A stretch of 64,000 bases of DNA from contig CM063114.1 of the NCBI GenBank assembly GCA_031841125.1, positions 44,413,574 through 44,477,573 on the forward strand. Reading direction: 5' to 3'. Below the pieces are notes generated by a model. The model made no database searches, was not told the DNA's origin, and saw only the letters and a program-made list of their open reading frames with translations. Below, one piece after another: positions 1-10,417 of the stretch. This stretch comes from Acanthococcus lagerstroemiae. Its lineage: Eukaryota > Arthropoda > Insecta > Hemiptera > Eriococcidae. The position numbers were made by a program, and so were the translations under genes. Position 1 is the first letter of the stretch. Every line of letters begins with the position of its first letter.

Positions 1-537
1 ATTGAGCCCGATAAATTACTATGCAGATCAACTTTCGGATCGCCCACTGTTCACAGGTTGAGATCTCCCCAAATGAGAGACACGAATCAACACAATCTAA
101 TCATTTCCAAGAGCTTCATTTAATTACACGAGTATATATTACGTACTTCTATTCATGACACCACACACGGTATGTATAATTAGGTAATCAATTTCTTACC
201 GATCATTCACGTTCCATGAGATGAATTCAAGCTTGATTCTGTAAGTTACTTCAAAGACGCGTATTACAATCAAATGCATCATTCGCCATTCTGCGTGGTC
301 ACGGTAAGGAAATTAAGCAATTGTAACATGAGCGGGAACACATATGTAAAATAAAATGGTAACCGAAAATTACGCCCGGCATTTGAAAATTGAAAATAAA
401 CCCACAACAATCTTCCGAAGGGCAAAACGATGACCGGCTGACTGCACAATGTTGAAACTTGAAAACTGGAACTGTTGCAACAACAGTTGCAACAGTACAA
501 AGTACAAACAGCCCGCAGAGTCATATGGCGACATCGT
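1..537. other. AT-rich sequence, no feature seen
   Basis: No conserved coding segment, splice-bounded exon or inverted repeat was recognised. The only open frame (279-524, minus) is short, has no recognisable domain, and looks like chance. Confidence 0.4.
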
Positions 538-889
538 CTTCGACGTTTGTGTTAAATATCAATTACAGGGATATTTCACTTAAATAATTTAATTGCGAAT
601 TAAGAAAATTAAAATAAAAATAAAATATATATATAATTGGAAACATTTTTGAAAACGTCTAATATAATCCGGGCATCGAGAGTCAGGAACTACTTTTTTC
701 GAACAATTTTTTCTTCGACGTTTGTGTCAGATACCAATTACAGGGATATTTCATTTAAATAATTTAATTGCGAATTCAGGACATGAAAATTTAAAAAAAA
801 ATATATAATTGGGAACATTTTTGAAAACGCCTAATATAATCTGGGTATGGAGAAACGGGAACTATTTTTTTCGAACAATTTTTTTTAGC
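538..889. repeat. Tandem duplication, two copies of about 175 bp
   Basis: The sequence starting CTTCGACGTTTGTGT at 538 recurs at 713. The shared order of words continues through the ATATATAATTGG stretch, the TTTTTGAAAACG stretch and the ending TTTTTTCGAACAATTTTTT. The copies differ by scattered substitutions and small indels in the A/T tract, so this is an old direct duplication of noncoding DNA. Confidence 0.8.
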
Positions 890-2809
890 AAACTGCATTG
901 ATTTATAAAGTGACTAGAGTATGCTAAGCGTGGGTTTTCAACCGGTGCATCCAAGTTCTGCTAGGAGCGCTAATAGTATTAAAAGGGACTACGTAATTTT
1001 TCCCATTAAAATGTACACAATTTCAAAATTTTTAAATTAATTATCCATCGGGTACAGGCAAATGAAATTTGGTATATACAATCAGAAACCACTAAATTTT
1101 GATTTAAAATTATTACTCAGATAATATAAAACTCCTTTCCGAATTCCAACATACTTAGAGTTCGAATTTCCAATGTTAATTTTTCCCATATCTAGACTTT
1201 GACACATTAAATTTATCAAAAATAAATTGATTTCTAAGGAATTCGTGAAACAGGCATTCCCATACTGCATAATTTCCAGAGAAATGGGATTTGGAAATTT
1301 TTGTGTCAAAATATTTTTGAGGAAACTGGGATTCCCATTGAAAATGGTCAAAGGAAATGGGCAGTGGTGAGTATTTTTTATGAAAAGTAACTTCGTGAAA
1401 AAGAAAAGTGTACCCTTTCAGAAAAGTCGATGTGTGAAAAGTTGACAAGTAAAATCTTATGATATTTCAGGTCTTACCGGCGCATTTGAAGAATTTCTTT
1501 CTTCTTTATTGATTCAACATTCTGTGCACATGAAGTGGCGATTGTCACTGTCGTACATCTCCGTCTTTACAATAATAATAATTATTGTCATAAGGCGAAA
1601 TTCACCTTATACGATTTGCGAAGTTTTCTTTCTCTCATGCTATATCCGACTGACGTCATATAGTCGCCAGTCTGACCACTTTCATTAAAACAAAGAATTA
1701 TGCGAATTAACGATATCCCGCACACCTAACATTAACTGATCATATTTTTTCTACGCACGCGCCTTATTCCGGATTGACGATCTCCAAATTCTTAGAATTC
1801 GCGGACAGCACACATAGGGTCAAAGACAAAATGCACAAATATCATTTTCATCTCCCACCGACGTCTCAGCACCAATCAGATACATCCCGCCTTCTACATC
1901 TCCAACTATTGATCATACTCACACTTCGAAAAACACACAATAACCAATTACCGGAGACACGCACATCTCTTCTACTCCCCCGACTATCCATTGTCGAAGC
2001 CCCATCATCGCATACGATCACACCATGCCCAAGAATCATCTCATCTGGGAAGACCCCTATCTCGAGTGGGCCGAGCCTGAATCGAAATGACTATACAACC
2101 TCATCAAACTGATCGAAAATTTGGTCCAGCTCTCTCCTAAAAGTCAAGTGAAGTGGAGACTACCTACTTCATCGCTCGCATCCAGATCTAGGCCTATGAA
2201 AAATTAACGTAAAAATTATTATACGTATTGTGTCGTGTGCTCTTTATTGTATGAAAGATTAGTGGCTTCTTACTGTATTATTTCAATAACGTAAAATTAA
2301 CGTTTTTCCAAAAGCCATAATAAAATCTTATCCAAATTAAACCCAACTCAGCCAAGTTATTGTCAAGCCGAAAATCTCAAGACAGGGGCTTCTAACGTCA
2401 GCCCCTCCCCCCGGTCAGTGTTAATCCGTGTTAATCCACAACACCCGCATCGGTCGGCACAGCATCCGGCAGAAATCATTCAACAGAGTACAATACTATA
2501 TACACGTTTCTGCATACGTTCAAATCTTGAAATTCTGATGTGATAGAGGAAAAGGACAAGAGGGTCGTGTTCAGTGTTGGACAGTACACGAAAATCACTT
2601 ATTAGAACACATAATACAAAATAGTTGTTGCATACAGTAAGGGAAACACGATGATTGTCTGATTCTATTTCGTATTTCCTGTATTCTCCTATGCCACATT
2701 GAAATATTATGGGCTAGTTACAATTTGTAACTTCACCAGTGATCCATGACATTATTCAGATCTACCGGCTTGCTCTTTCATTGGATATACAATAGAAAGA
2801 ATGAGTTGA
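890..2809. other. Noncoding stretch, no gene supported
   Basis: The longest open frame (1774-2112, plus) begins at a TTG, is rich in His, Ser, Thr and Pro, and has no domain I recognise. The sequence around 2418-2447 carries a GTTAATCC word pair. Nothing here is coding with any confidence; a decayed LTR or other repeat is possible but unproven. Confidence 0.3.
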
Positions 2810-2995
2810 TCTTAGGACAAAATTTGAAGAAGGAGCAACAGCCTGGTAGATAATGTTTTTGAATGAGAAATGAAAAAAAAAAAATCATTGTCGTGTCACG
2901 TCTTAGAACCAAATTTGAAGGAGCAATAGCCTGGCGCATAATGTTTTTGAATGAGAAATTGAAAAAGAAAAATCATCCTCGTGTAACGTCAGCGG
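2810..2995. repeat. Short tandem duplication, period about 90 bp
   Basis: The words AAATTTGAAG, GGAGCAAYAGCCTGG and ATAATGTTTTTGAATGAGAA occur in the same order twice, near 2822 and near 2913. They are followed each time by an A-rich run and ATCMTYSTCGTGT. Two diverged copies of a noncoding unit. Confidence 0.7.
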
Positions 2996-3931
2996 ATTAA
3001 GGAAAATTATTACGCAGATGAATTGAAGCTACAATTGTCCTTGAGGACTCTGAATATTTGTGAAAACCTATAGACTACTGAAATTCATTAGGCCCGTATC
3101 CCTCATTTTTTGTTCATATTTCTGATTTTCGAGCATTCAAGTGAACCCACTTCTAGTACAAAAAGTTGCTCTTCTTTCAAGACATATATATCTCTTTTCA
3201 TAAATGATATTTTCGTGGAACATGGCTGAATTCATTACATTTTTGTGTTATAAAGATTGTAAAAATATGTATGTAAGGAACTTCATTCTTAATTCTCTTT
3301 ACTATTATTACAGCTCACAGTGTCTGAAAAAGGATCATCGTTGTCAACTTCTTTCACAATTTGGAAACTATAGGCTTGATCGTTGTGATATATATTTCCA
3401 TGTGATGACGATATCGGTCTCTACAAAATTACCATACATGAAACACGTATTCTGAATTCTGTGAATTGGGAATTAGTGAATACTGTAATATATTGTGAAT
3501 ATTCAATTATTGCTGACACCTATTCAAGTACAGATTAGTTTTCAACGAATTTCACTGCATTTCTTAAGCCATTTTTTCACGGAAGTAATTTATCAAATGG
3601 ACGTACACCATAGGAGTGTTTTAGTTCCTTATTTCTATCAAAAATAAATTCAGTAAAATTTGAAAATATTTAATCAATATAACTTTTAAAGTCTTAATTT
3701 CATAAAATGTAATAAAGGTAACATTGGTATCTTAATTCGCATACTGGCGACGTTACAACAATTCAGTCGTTGATGTACAACACAGGTTGAACTTCGGATA
3801 CATTTTTTCAACACGTAAAATAATTCATCAAGTACCCTTTGTTTTTAGTGCCTCATTCATAATTCAGAAAATCTGATATTGAGCAGACGGTTAAAATTCT
3901 GCCCATACAATTTTTCTTCAACTAACGCGAT
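2996..3931. other. 3' flank of the secreted-protein gene, no other feature seen
   Basis: AT-rich DNA lying downstream of the minus-strand gene that ends at 3932. It would include that gene's 3' untranslated region. I see no canonical AATAAA on the minus strand close to the stop codon. The 83-codon frame at 3204-3455 has no features of a gene. Confidence 0.3.
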
Positions 3932-5246
3932 TTACTCGATGCCACCCCATCCGAATAAATTGTTGTATTCCATAATCGTTAATGTGTTACGTGGCCTAAT
4001 TTTCATTTCCATCATTGTAGATATACAAATGAATTCGAAACATTTTTTACATAGTTCCTTAGTAGCATCAAGATCCTTGAAATATACATCATCAGCTAAA
4101 TATTTCCTACAACTCGGTAAAAATCCTTGCGCACCCATTGCACTTCTCATCATATGTCGAAAGAAAGATCCTGGTTTCATGTAATACCAATTAGACGTAT
4201 TGTCTACATTATCTGATGCATATATGATATTCGTTACCATGTAAGTATAAAAAACATAATTGAATAAATAGGGTAAATTTGGACCAGTAGCTTGCCCTCC
4301 ATGGTTGCATGCAAATCGTTCTTCTATTTCTTCGGAACTATACTTTTCCAAAGTTGCAATATTTTTCGTCTCTATTAACATGAGGAATATATCACAACTA
4401 TCACAGCCAGTGATATCCATCCAAGCTTGGTTTGGGTAATCTTTTGGATACGCAATATCTGATACATCATCATTAGTTTTAACAGTCGCAATAAAATCAA
4501 ATACTGCATTTAAAAACTTTTCGAAAAACTTTTCTTTTATTGAATCTCGACGATATATTTTATCTCTATCTTTAAAAAGTTCATTTTTTAATTTTTGACT
4601 CTTTCGAAACTCTAGTTCTCCTGTGACCATTTTACAATTTAGATTATCGCATACGTTAATCTGTAAGAATTTAGCATTCTTTACTTGGTGCTTTATTCTG
4701 TTATTCACTACGTGGATCTTCTTACATTCTCCCACAGGTAATTTAATTGCTGGGTGTTTATGAGTTCTAAAAAACTCTGCAAGAGTTGACCAAGGTAGTT
4801 TATGCGAATAATGTAAACCAGGCATGTTCCACGAATTTAAGAATACGTAACCGTCACTTTTGTAGATTCCAACTCGCCCAGCAAAGCTGTAAATGTTATC
4901 CGAGTCTTCTCTTTGAAAATACACCGACTCTTCAGAAATGTTTCGCACTGACGAACAGGAGCGTCGGAGCAAGGTGAATACTGAGTGGAGACAAAATGTT
5001 TTCAATCTCTGAGGACACTATCTGAAATAAGAGTTAGTCTGTTAGAAGAAAATGAACTGATGATCAATTAGTCATTACATTCGGTCTATTTATCACAACA
5101 GTTAATCTTGTATATGTAATAATGCAAATGTTCAGAAATACAGCATTGATTTCATTTCCATACAGTAAATTACGAACACTATAACGTAACATACCTAGTA
5201 GTACGAATAATGAGATAAGATATCCCAAGTGTCCGTTAACTTTCAT
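3932..5246 (-). CDS. Putative secreted protein, family not recognised (366 aa, two exons)
   Basis: I do not recognise this protein. The long exon (4980-3932) stays open for 349 codons, exceptional in this AT-rich window, and ends in a TAA stop. It has no upstream ATG in its own frame, so an upstream exon is needed. A good one lies 214 bp away: ATG at 5246, exon 5246-5195, donor G|GTATGT, phase 1. A pyrimidine-rich acceptor (CTCCACTCAG) opens the long exon at 4980 in the matching phase. The joined N-terminus, MKVNGHLGYLISLFVLL followed by VFTLLRR, is a hydrophobic leader like a signal peptide. The rest is a mixed soluble sequence with about ten cysteines, including CDSC and CKKC pairs, and no other membrane segment. 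It lies downstream of RBM42 on the same strand with no sign of shared control. The long exon is convincing; the leader exon and secretion are inferred from splice phase and hydrophobicity. Confidence 0.65.
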
Positions 5247-5747
5247 AGTTATGAGAATGTCAATCAAGATTGCGTACACTACTTGAAATTCGAATTTTCC
5301 CAACCCTGAGGTATGATAGGCCTATACTGGCAGTTCGTACGAATATTAAATGATCTGTGTCATTCTTTAAAAATTCCCAATAACTACCCACGAAGATTCA
5401 TAATACAATTTCTCCGGTGTCCGGTGGATGTTAAAGGGTGATTCTGGTGGTTTTTTAGAGGTAAAGTATCCACTAAAAAAAGTCAAAATCAGAATACATA
5501 CTTTTCCAGAAATACAAGCAGAATCATATCACATCTTTACTGAAAGTTCAAAATGGTTTAAACTAAAAATAAAGGCAATAGGATAATAATTTTCGGATTT
5601 CCAGCGTTCTAATCACCAGCTACAACTACTCACATCTTTAGATGATAAGGAAAAGTAACTTTCTTATCAATTATCATCGTATCTCTGATCTTGTGATCTT
5701 GGTTGTGAATTTATTTATTGAACTATTGAATTTCAAAACACCAAAAG
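5247..5747. other. 5' flank of the secreted-protein gene, no other feature seen
   Basis: The upstream region of the minus-strand gene starting at 5246 must hold its promoter. No clear TATA box or other motif stands out. No coding sequence is recognised. Confidence 0.3.
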
Positions 5748-6086
5748 CAGGGATGCCAAACGAAACCGTTTTTTTTTTTCGTTTCGTTATTTCGTTTCAA
5801 TATTTTTGACAAAAATCAATCGTTATTTCGTAATTTCGTTTCGTTTGTGAACTCACCCTGACTCAACTCACCCGGGAAAACGGAAAAGAAATGAAATTTC
5901 GATTACAGTAGGCTCGGCTACTAGTACCCGACCCTAGAAAGTGGTTGCAATAGGCTCGGCTACTAGTAGCCGATCCTAAAAATCACACATCAGAAAACTA
6001 GGGATGGCAAACGAAACGGTTTTTTTTTCCCGTTTCAATATTTTAGACAAAAATCAATCGTTATTTCGTTTCGTTTGTCATCCCTG
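5748..6086. mobile_element. hAT-type MITE, copy 1 (about 340 bp)
   Basis: Begins CAGGGATGCCAAACGAAAC and ends GTTTGTCATCCCTG. The CAGGG...CCCTG termini are typical of hAT elements. Flanking octamers ACCAAAAG (5740-5747) and ATTAAAAG (6087-6094) agree at 6 of 8 positions, as expected of an old 8-bp target duplication. The interior holds the words CTCACCCGGGAAAA and TAGGCTCGGCTACTA, shared with the neighbouring copy at 6107-6450. No coding capacity. Confidence 0.75.
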
Positions 6087-6106
6087 ATTAAAAGTCCTTT
6101 TTGGAA

Positions 6107-6450
6107 CAGGGATGGCAAACGAAACCGTTTTTTTTTTTCGTTTCAATATTTTTGACAAAAATCAATCGTTATTTCGTTTCGTTTGTTTGCCATCCCTGCT
6201 ATTTACTGAACTCACCCTGACTCAACTCACCCGGGAAAAGAAATGAAATTTCGATTACAGTAGGCTCGGCTACTTTATAGTACCCGACCCTAGAAAGTGG
6301 TTGCAATAGGCTCGGCTACTATAGTAGCCGATCCTAAAAATCACATATCAGAAAACAAGGGATGGCAAACGAAACTTTTTTTTTTTCGTTTCAATATTTT
6401 AGACAAAAATCAATCGTTATTTCGTGGTTTCGTTTCGTTTGCCATCCCTG
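6107..6450. mobile_element. hAT-type MITE, copy 2 (344 bp) with 8-bp target duplication
   Basis: Same family as the element 20 bp to its left. The outer ends are CAGGGATGGCAAACGAAAC and TTTGCCATCCCTG, flanked by identical octamers TTTTGGAA at 6099-6106 and 6451-6458. Each end of the element is itself a fold-back unit of about 92 bp (6107-6198 and about 6357-6450) that separately looks like a complete tiny MITE. The outer octamers show that the whole composite moved as one piece. Confidence 0.8.
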
Positions 6451-6767
6451 TTTTGGAATATTAAAATATTATGTGGAATTGCCTCCCTGGAACGGAAAGT
6501 AGAGGCGCTAATGTGCACCTCCTAATTCCTATTCCTACTGTGATCAACTGATTATAGAGGGAAATAACATTGCCATAAATGGGAAATAGGGGTTATAAAA
6601 TAAAGAAATGACAGACATGTTTCAAATTTGAACTGCAGGGGGCTACATATTCGAACTTGCGATTAAAAATTTAATATGTCAGGTAACAAAATTAATAGAA
6701 GTGCGGTGAAGTAAGAAATGAGATATACCTACTTCATCAGTTGACGGCGCGACTGTGGTTTACGAAC

Positions 6768-6914
6768 ATAGCATCTACTGAGAAGCCTTTTCCAATGTGG
6801 ATACACAGTTTTGCAAGGGGGAGGGGGTGCTATCGAAAAATACTTTTACGCTCTCTCCAAGGATAATAATAACTCATTTTGTCAACAAATGTCATGGGTG
6901 GTTTTTGCTTAACC
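6768..6914. mobile_element. Truncated member of the TTAA-ended MITE family
   Basis: Contains ACTCATTTTGTCAACAAATGTC and the end GGTGGTTTTTGCTTAA, both found in the fuller copies at 36113-36345, 42274-42512 and 44764-45000. The left end is not recognisable. Confidence 0.5.
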
Positions 6915-7000
6915 ATAGGAGGTAACAGGTAACAAGCTAAAATAAAACTACTCAGAGAGCCAATCAGAATGCAGTATTGGTTGGCAAAAAACCAGTTAAT

Positions 7001-7545
7001 AAGCACTATCCTCAAAAATTTCTAAAAAATAATAAGTTTAGCTGTATGTTAATTGTTAATCCTGCGGAATGCTTCTCGTTTTGAAATAAAACGGCATCCT
7101 AGAAAAAGAAAGTACCCCTTTAATTAACATACAAGTTGTACATAACATTTGCATACACAACGGGATCTGATCACTTTCCTGTCAAAAAAGTTATCAACGC
7201 GGCTCTTTCTTTCTGTGTCCAAATTTCGGTTTTTCCAGGTACTTTTTCGCAGTTCGATTGGCCTACTACCCACATATCGACCGACCTGAAAATAAATTCA
7301 GGTAAATCGAATTTTCAACCGATGTGAGATCTTATTGTCACATTTGTGTAGTTCAAATCAGAAATGGAAAATATCACATGATCTAATCATAAAAGATGAC
7401 GAAAAAGGTCTTAGAGATTTTATATGAATGATCGTGATCTCCAGATGATCTAAAATCATTAGTTACGATAAGAAATATCACGAAAACGCGCAGGGGGTAT
7501 CTATAAAGATTAAAAAGACCATAATTGGAATAATCGAGTACTCCA
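7001..7545. repeat. Tandem duplication, downstream copy (carries RBM42 pseudo-exon)
   Basis: Starts CTATCCTCAAAAATTTC and ends near AATCGAGTACTCCA. The same order of words recurs at 7551-8165. The duplicated unit contains the last RBM42 exon, its 3' end and flanking intron, so this copy carries a second, broken version of that exon. Confidence 0.8.
7160..7285 (-). pseudogene. Degenerate duplicate of the last RBM42 exon
   Basis: On the minus strand, a TTTTCAG acceptor precedes a copy of exon 6 of RBM42, still coding the words SRPI, LRKSTWKN and RNLDT. Just after the acceptor four bases are repeated (GTCGGTCG against GTCG in the intact exon). If spliced, the frame would hit TAG after six codons. 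A second lesion removes about 14 bases of the lysine-rich tail. Both breaks make it non-functional as the normal C-terminus. It lies downstream of the intact exon and its poly(A) signal, so normal transcripts need not include it. Confidence 0.8.
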
Positions 7546-7550
7546 TTGTA

Positions 7551-8165
7551 CTATCCTCAAAAATTTCTAAAAAATAATAAGTCAAGCTAAGTGTTAACTC
7601 AGATCTATTCTCAGAGTCAACCAGTTCAAGATGTCAATAACTGAAATGAAAGGGTTCGATTCCCTGAGCGTTAATCCTGCCGAATGTTTGTCGTTTCGAG
7701 ATAAAACAGCACTGTACAAAAAGAAAGTACACCTTTAATTAACATACAAGTTTGACATAACATTTGCATTCACAACAGGATCTGATCACTTTCCTGTCAA
7801 CAAAGCTATCAAAGCTGCTTTTTCTTTTTCTTTCTTTTTAACTGTGTCCAAATTTCGGTTTTTCCAGGTACTTTTTCGCAGTTTGATTGGCCTACTACCC
7901 ACATATCGACCTGAAAATAAATACACAGGTAAATGGAATTTTCAACAGACGTGAGATCTTATTGTTAGATTTATGATCTGAACATCACAAAAGATGACGA
8001 ATAAGGTGATTCGATTTTTAACCTGAATGATCGTGATCTTTTACCTAGCTTCCAGATGATCTAAGATCATTGGTTACGAACTTACGATATCACGAAATCA
8101 CCATGGGGGGGGGGTGATCTAAAGGTCAAAAAGACCATAATCGGCATAATCGAGTACTCCAGCGT
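7551..8165. repeat. Tandem duplication, upstream copy (carries intact RBM42 last exon)
   Basis: Matches 7001-7545 in the order of words from CTATCCTCAAAAATTTC to AATCGAGTACTCCA. It differs by an extra stretch of about 80 bp at 7585-7670 that contains a GGGTTCGATTCCC word. The flanking intron is rich in GATC words, a pattern also seen at 13785-14095. Confidence 0.8.
7734..7739 (-). promoter_or_regulatory. Likely RBM42 poly(A) signal (ATTAAA)
   Basis: The minus strand reads ATTAAA about 47 bases after the RBM42 stop codon. This is the commonest variant of AATAAA. The same word is kept in the duplicated copy near 7119. No cleavage site can be fixed from sequence alone. Confidence 0.45.
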
Positions 8166-10043
8166 AAGATCACACGCCTTTCATTCTGGAGTACAACCGA
8201 TCATCGAGCAAAATTCAAGAAGGCCGCAGATAGAGAATTATTGATTGTGAGATTCGAGGACTCTAGTATTACTCGAATGTTTCATTATGGAATGCATCGC
8301 GCTACTTTATAATGAGGTGAACATTAAACTCGATTCAAGCCCCACAGGATCATGATATTTTTTGATTTATTTCAAAATTATCTTTCAACCTAAATTTTAT
8401 TTCAATTTTTTAAACGACCTGAATATTATGATCTTAGATCACTGAATTCATAATCTTGTCCAGTTCTGGTCATAATAAAATAATGATTCGTAGTAACTTT
8501 TCAACGTCTACCAAACCAAACTGCATTAGCACCGTCAAACAAGAAATACATACCATTCATCTCCTTCGAGGCTTTGATAAAATCTTCCGGATCTTTGAAT
8601 GAAACAAATCCGAACCCCTTCGTTTTATTGGTACGTTTATCACGAACCACTTTTGCTTTGGAAAACGACGGGTATCGACTGAATATTCTAGTTAATAACT
8701 CGTCGGTAACGTCGTTACCCAGATCACCGCAAAATAGTCGGAAATCACCTACAAATAAACACAGCCGTTATTCAATTGAACTGAATTAAGAACCATATTA
8801 TACAAACGTAACAGGGGTTTATTAACTTACCATCGTCCCATTCGGATAGCGTTGGATCTTCCCACGTTTGTCCTCCAGACACTCTGATGAATTTCTTCTG
8901 TTTTTTGTCTTTTTTCTTGTCTGCTTGCAAGGATGCCTCTGAATTCGTATTATAAATCGTCACCGGGGTGAATTTACTAGTTTCATTGGGTTTAAATTTC
9001 TTGGCACCATTATTCATATCTGACATTTCTACCGTTTGAAGTCGTGAATGCGCAGCAACGGTTGGTGACGGTTCCAAATCCTCAACTTTTTCAACTTTTG
9101 GTGTGTATAATTTAGGAGTCGCGCTAAAATATTCATATAATTTTATTAAAATGAGGATGGAATGAGGGAAAGAAACACACGACTAATTGTTTTATTTTAC
9201 TCACCTTAGAACCACCTTAGGGGGCTGATCAGGGGGTTTTGTTTCAGGTTTTGATGTAGTCTGTGGTCTGAAAGAATTCCGTCCCGTCCACGGCGTTGTT
9301 GGCCGACGAGCAAATGTAATACTAGGAGCGGGCGTTACGACCGGAGGTCTCACTACAGTCTCTGGTCTCATCATCATGGGAGGCCCGAATCCAGGAGGTT
9401 GTGGAGGTGGTGGCACAGGTTGGCTGTACGGCATCGGGATGCCAGGAGGAAAACTCAAACCAGCTGGAGGCATTGACAGTGGCGGAGGAGGTGGTGGTGG
9501 AGGAGGTATGCCGCCTGAAAATTAATTTTGGAATGCTAGTTATTCAATTATAGTGTTAACAGGTCATAGAATTCCAATTTAATAAATCGTATAATTTTCA
9601 CATCTAATTAAAAATACTCACCGGGCAGAGGTGTGACTTGAGGTGGATGAAGAACCTGATGCGGAATAAATGAAGAAATATCAAAACCAGGTGCGGGTAA
9701 ATCGTCTGGACCGCGATTAATTTGACGGATTTTTTGCTGAGCTTGTGAGAAGGTATTTGTGCCGAGTACAAACGGTTGAGCAGCTGCAGGATTCACAGGT
9801 ATGTTCGATATCTCCATGTCAGGCGCATTAGGGAGTCCGATTTCCTCCTCGAACCTATATTACAGCAAAACATACGTGATTGGAAATGGGCAATAGAAGC
9901 TTGCAGTTGTACAATACATGGGAACAAAGCGCAGCCTGTTATTCTGACACATCGAGAGAAGATCAAAAGTCCAGTTTTCACGTTACTCACCTGTTCATTT
10001 CATCGACCATTGTCTGAAACTTATTTTCTGGAAATTCTTCCAT
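7786..10043 (-). CDS. RBM42: RNA-binding protein 42 (RRM protein), six exons, 402 aa
   Basis: Exons 10043-9991, 9854-9622, 9514-9205, 9123-8831, 8748-8554 and 7910-7786 all have GT-AG borders and join in phase to 1209 bases. The N-terminus is acidic (NRFEEEIGLP). Residues 96 to about 200 are proline-rich with a run of nine prolines. A lysine-rich stretch and TWEDPTLSEWDD lead into the RRM. RNP2 is LFCGDL (residues 301-306) and RNP1 is KGFGFVSF (340-347); GSRPIKLRKSTWKNRN follows. This order and these words are characteristic of RBM42, a nuclear and cytoplasmic RNA-binding protein associated in animals with hnRNP K and spliceosomal tri-snRNP. The start context (AAAATGG) is good. A hAT MITE lies 130 bp upstream of the start codon. 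The last exon lies in a tandem duplication whose second copy is broken. The exon model was assembled by eye from splice phase; the family call is firm. Confidence 0.95.
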
Positions 10044-10172
10044 TTTGGTCACGTCGTTAACCTTTACTTCGTTAATAATAGAATGATCTCTTCAATTTAG
10101 AACGATTTTCGATTTAGAACACAGGTTTTCATGGTCTCTTTACGTATAATAATAATATTGTAATATCACTGT
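10044..10172 (-). promoter_or_regulatory. RBM42 5' leader and proximal promoter region
   Basis: Only 129 bases separate the RBM42 start codon from a MITE insertion (10173-10409). Transcription must start either here or within or beyond the MITE. No TATA box is evident in this stretch. The position is inferred from the gene model only. Confidence 0.4.
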
Positions 10173-10409
10173 CAGTGTTGCCAGATGAGAGCTGTGAGTT
10201 TATGTATTGATCTGTGACATTTCTACGTTCTTGACGTCATGAGTTGTCGTTAGGTTATTATTCATAAGTCCAAACTGCATTATATAATATTTATTCAATA
10301 ATAGTTATTTCAAGGAGAAAGGACCACCGGATTACTACCTCAGGAAAGGACCACGAAATGGACCACATATTTTTTATAACGTTTGAAAGGACCACATCTG
10401 GCAACACTG
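10173..10409. mobile_element. hAT-type MITE with perfect 8-bp target duplication
   Basis: The termini CAGTGTTGCCAGATG and CATCTGGCAACACTG are perfect inverted repeats of 15 bases. The flanking octamers ATCACTGT (10165-10172 and 10410-10417) are identical. Element length is 237 bp and it has no coding capacity. Both the CAGTG ends and the 8-bp duplication fit the hAT superfamily. It sits between the divergent RBM42 and methyltransferase genes, just upstream of RBM42. Confidence 0.9.
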
Positions 10410-10417
10410 ATCACTGT

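Noticed and set aside
1774..2112. 112-codon plus-strand frame
   Set aside because: TTG start, low-complexity composition, no recognisable domain and no splice context.
3879..4184. 101-codon plus-strand frame
   Set aside because: Antisense shadow of the long minus-strand exon of the secreted-protein gene.
7136..7327. 63-codon plus-strand frame
   Set aside because: Antisense of the degenerate RBM42 exon copy.
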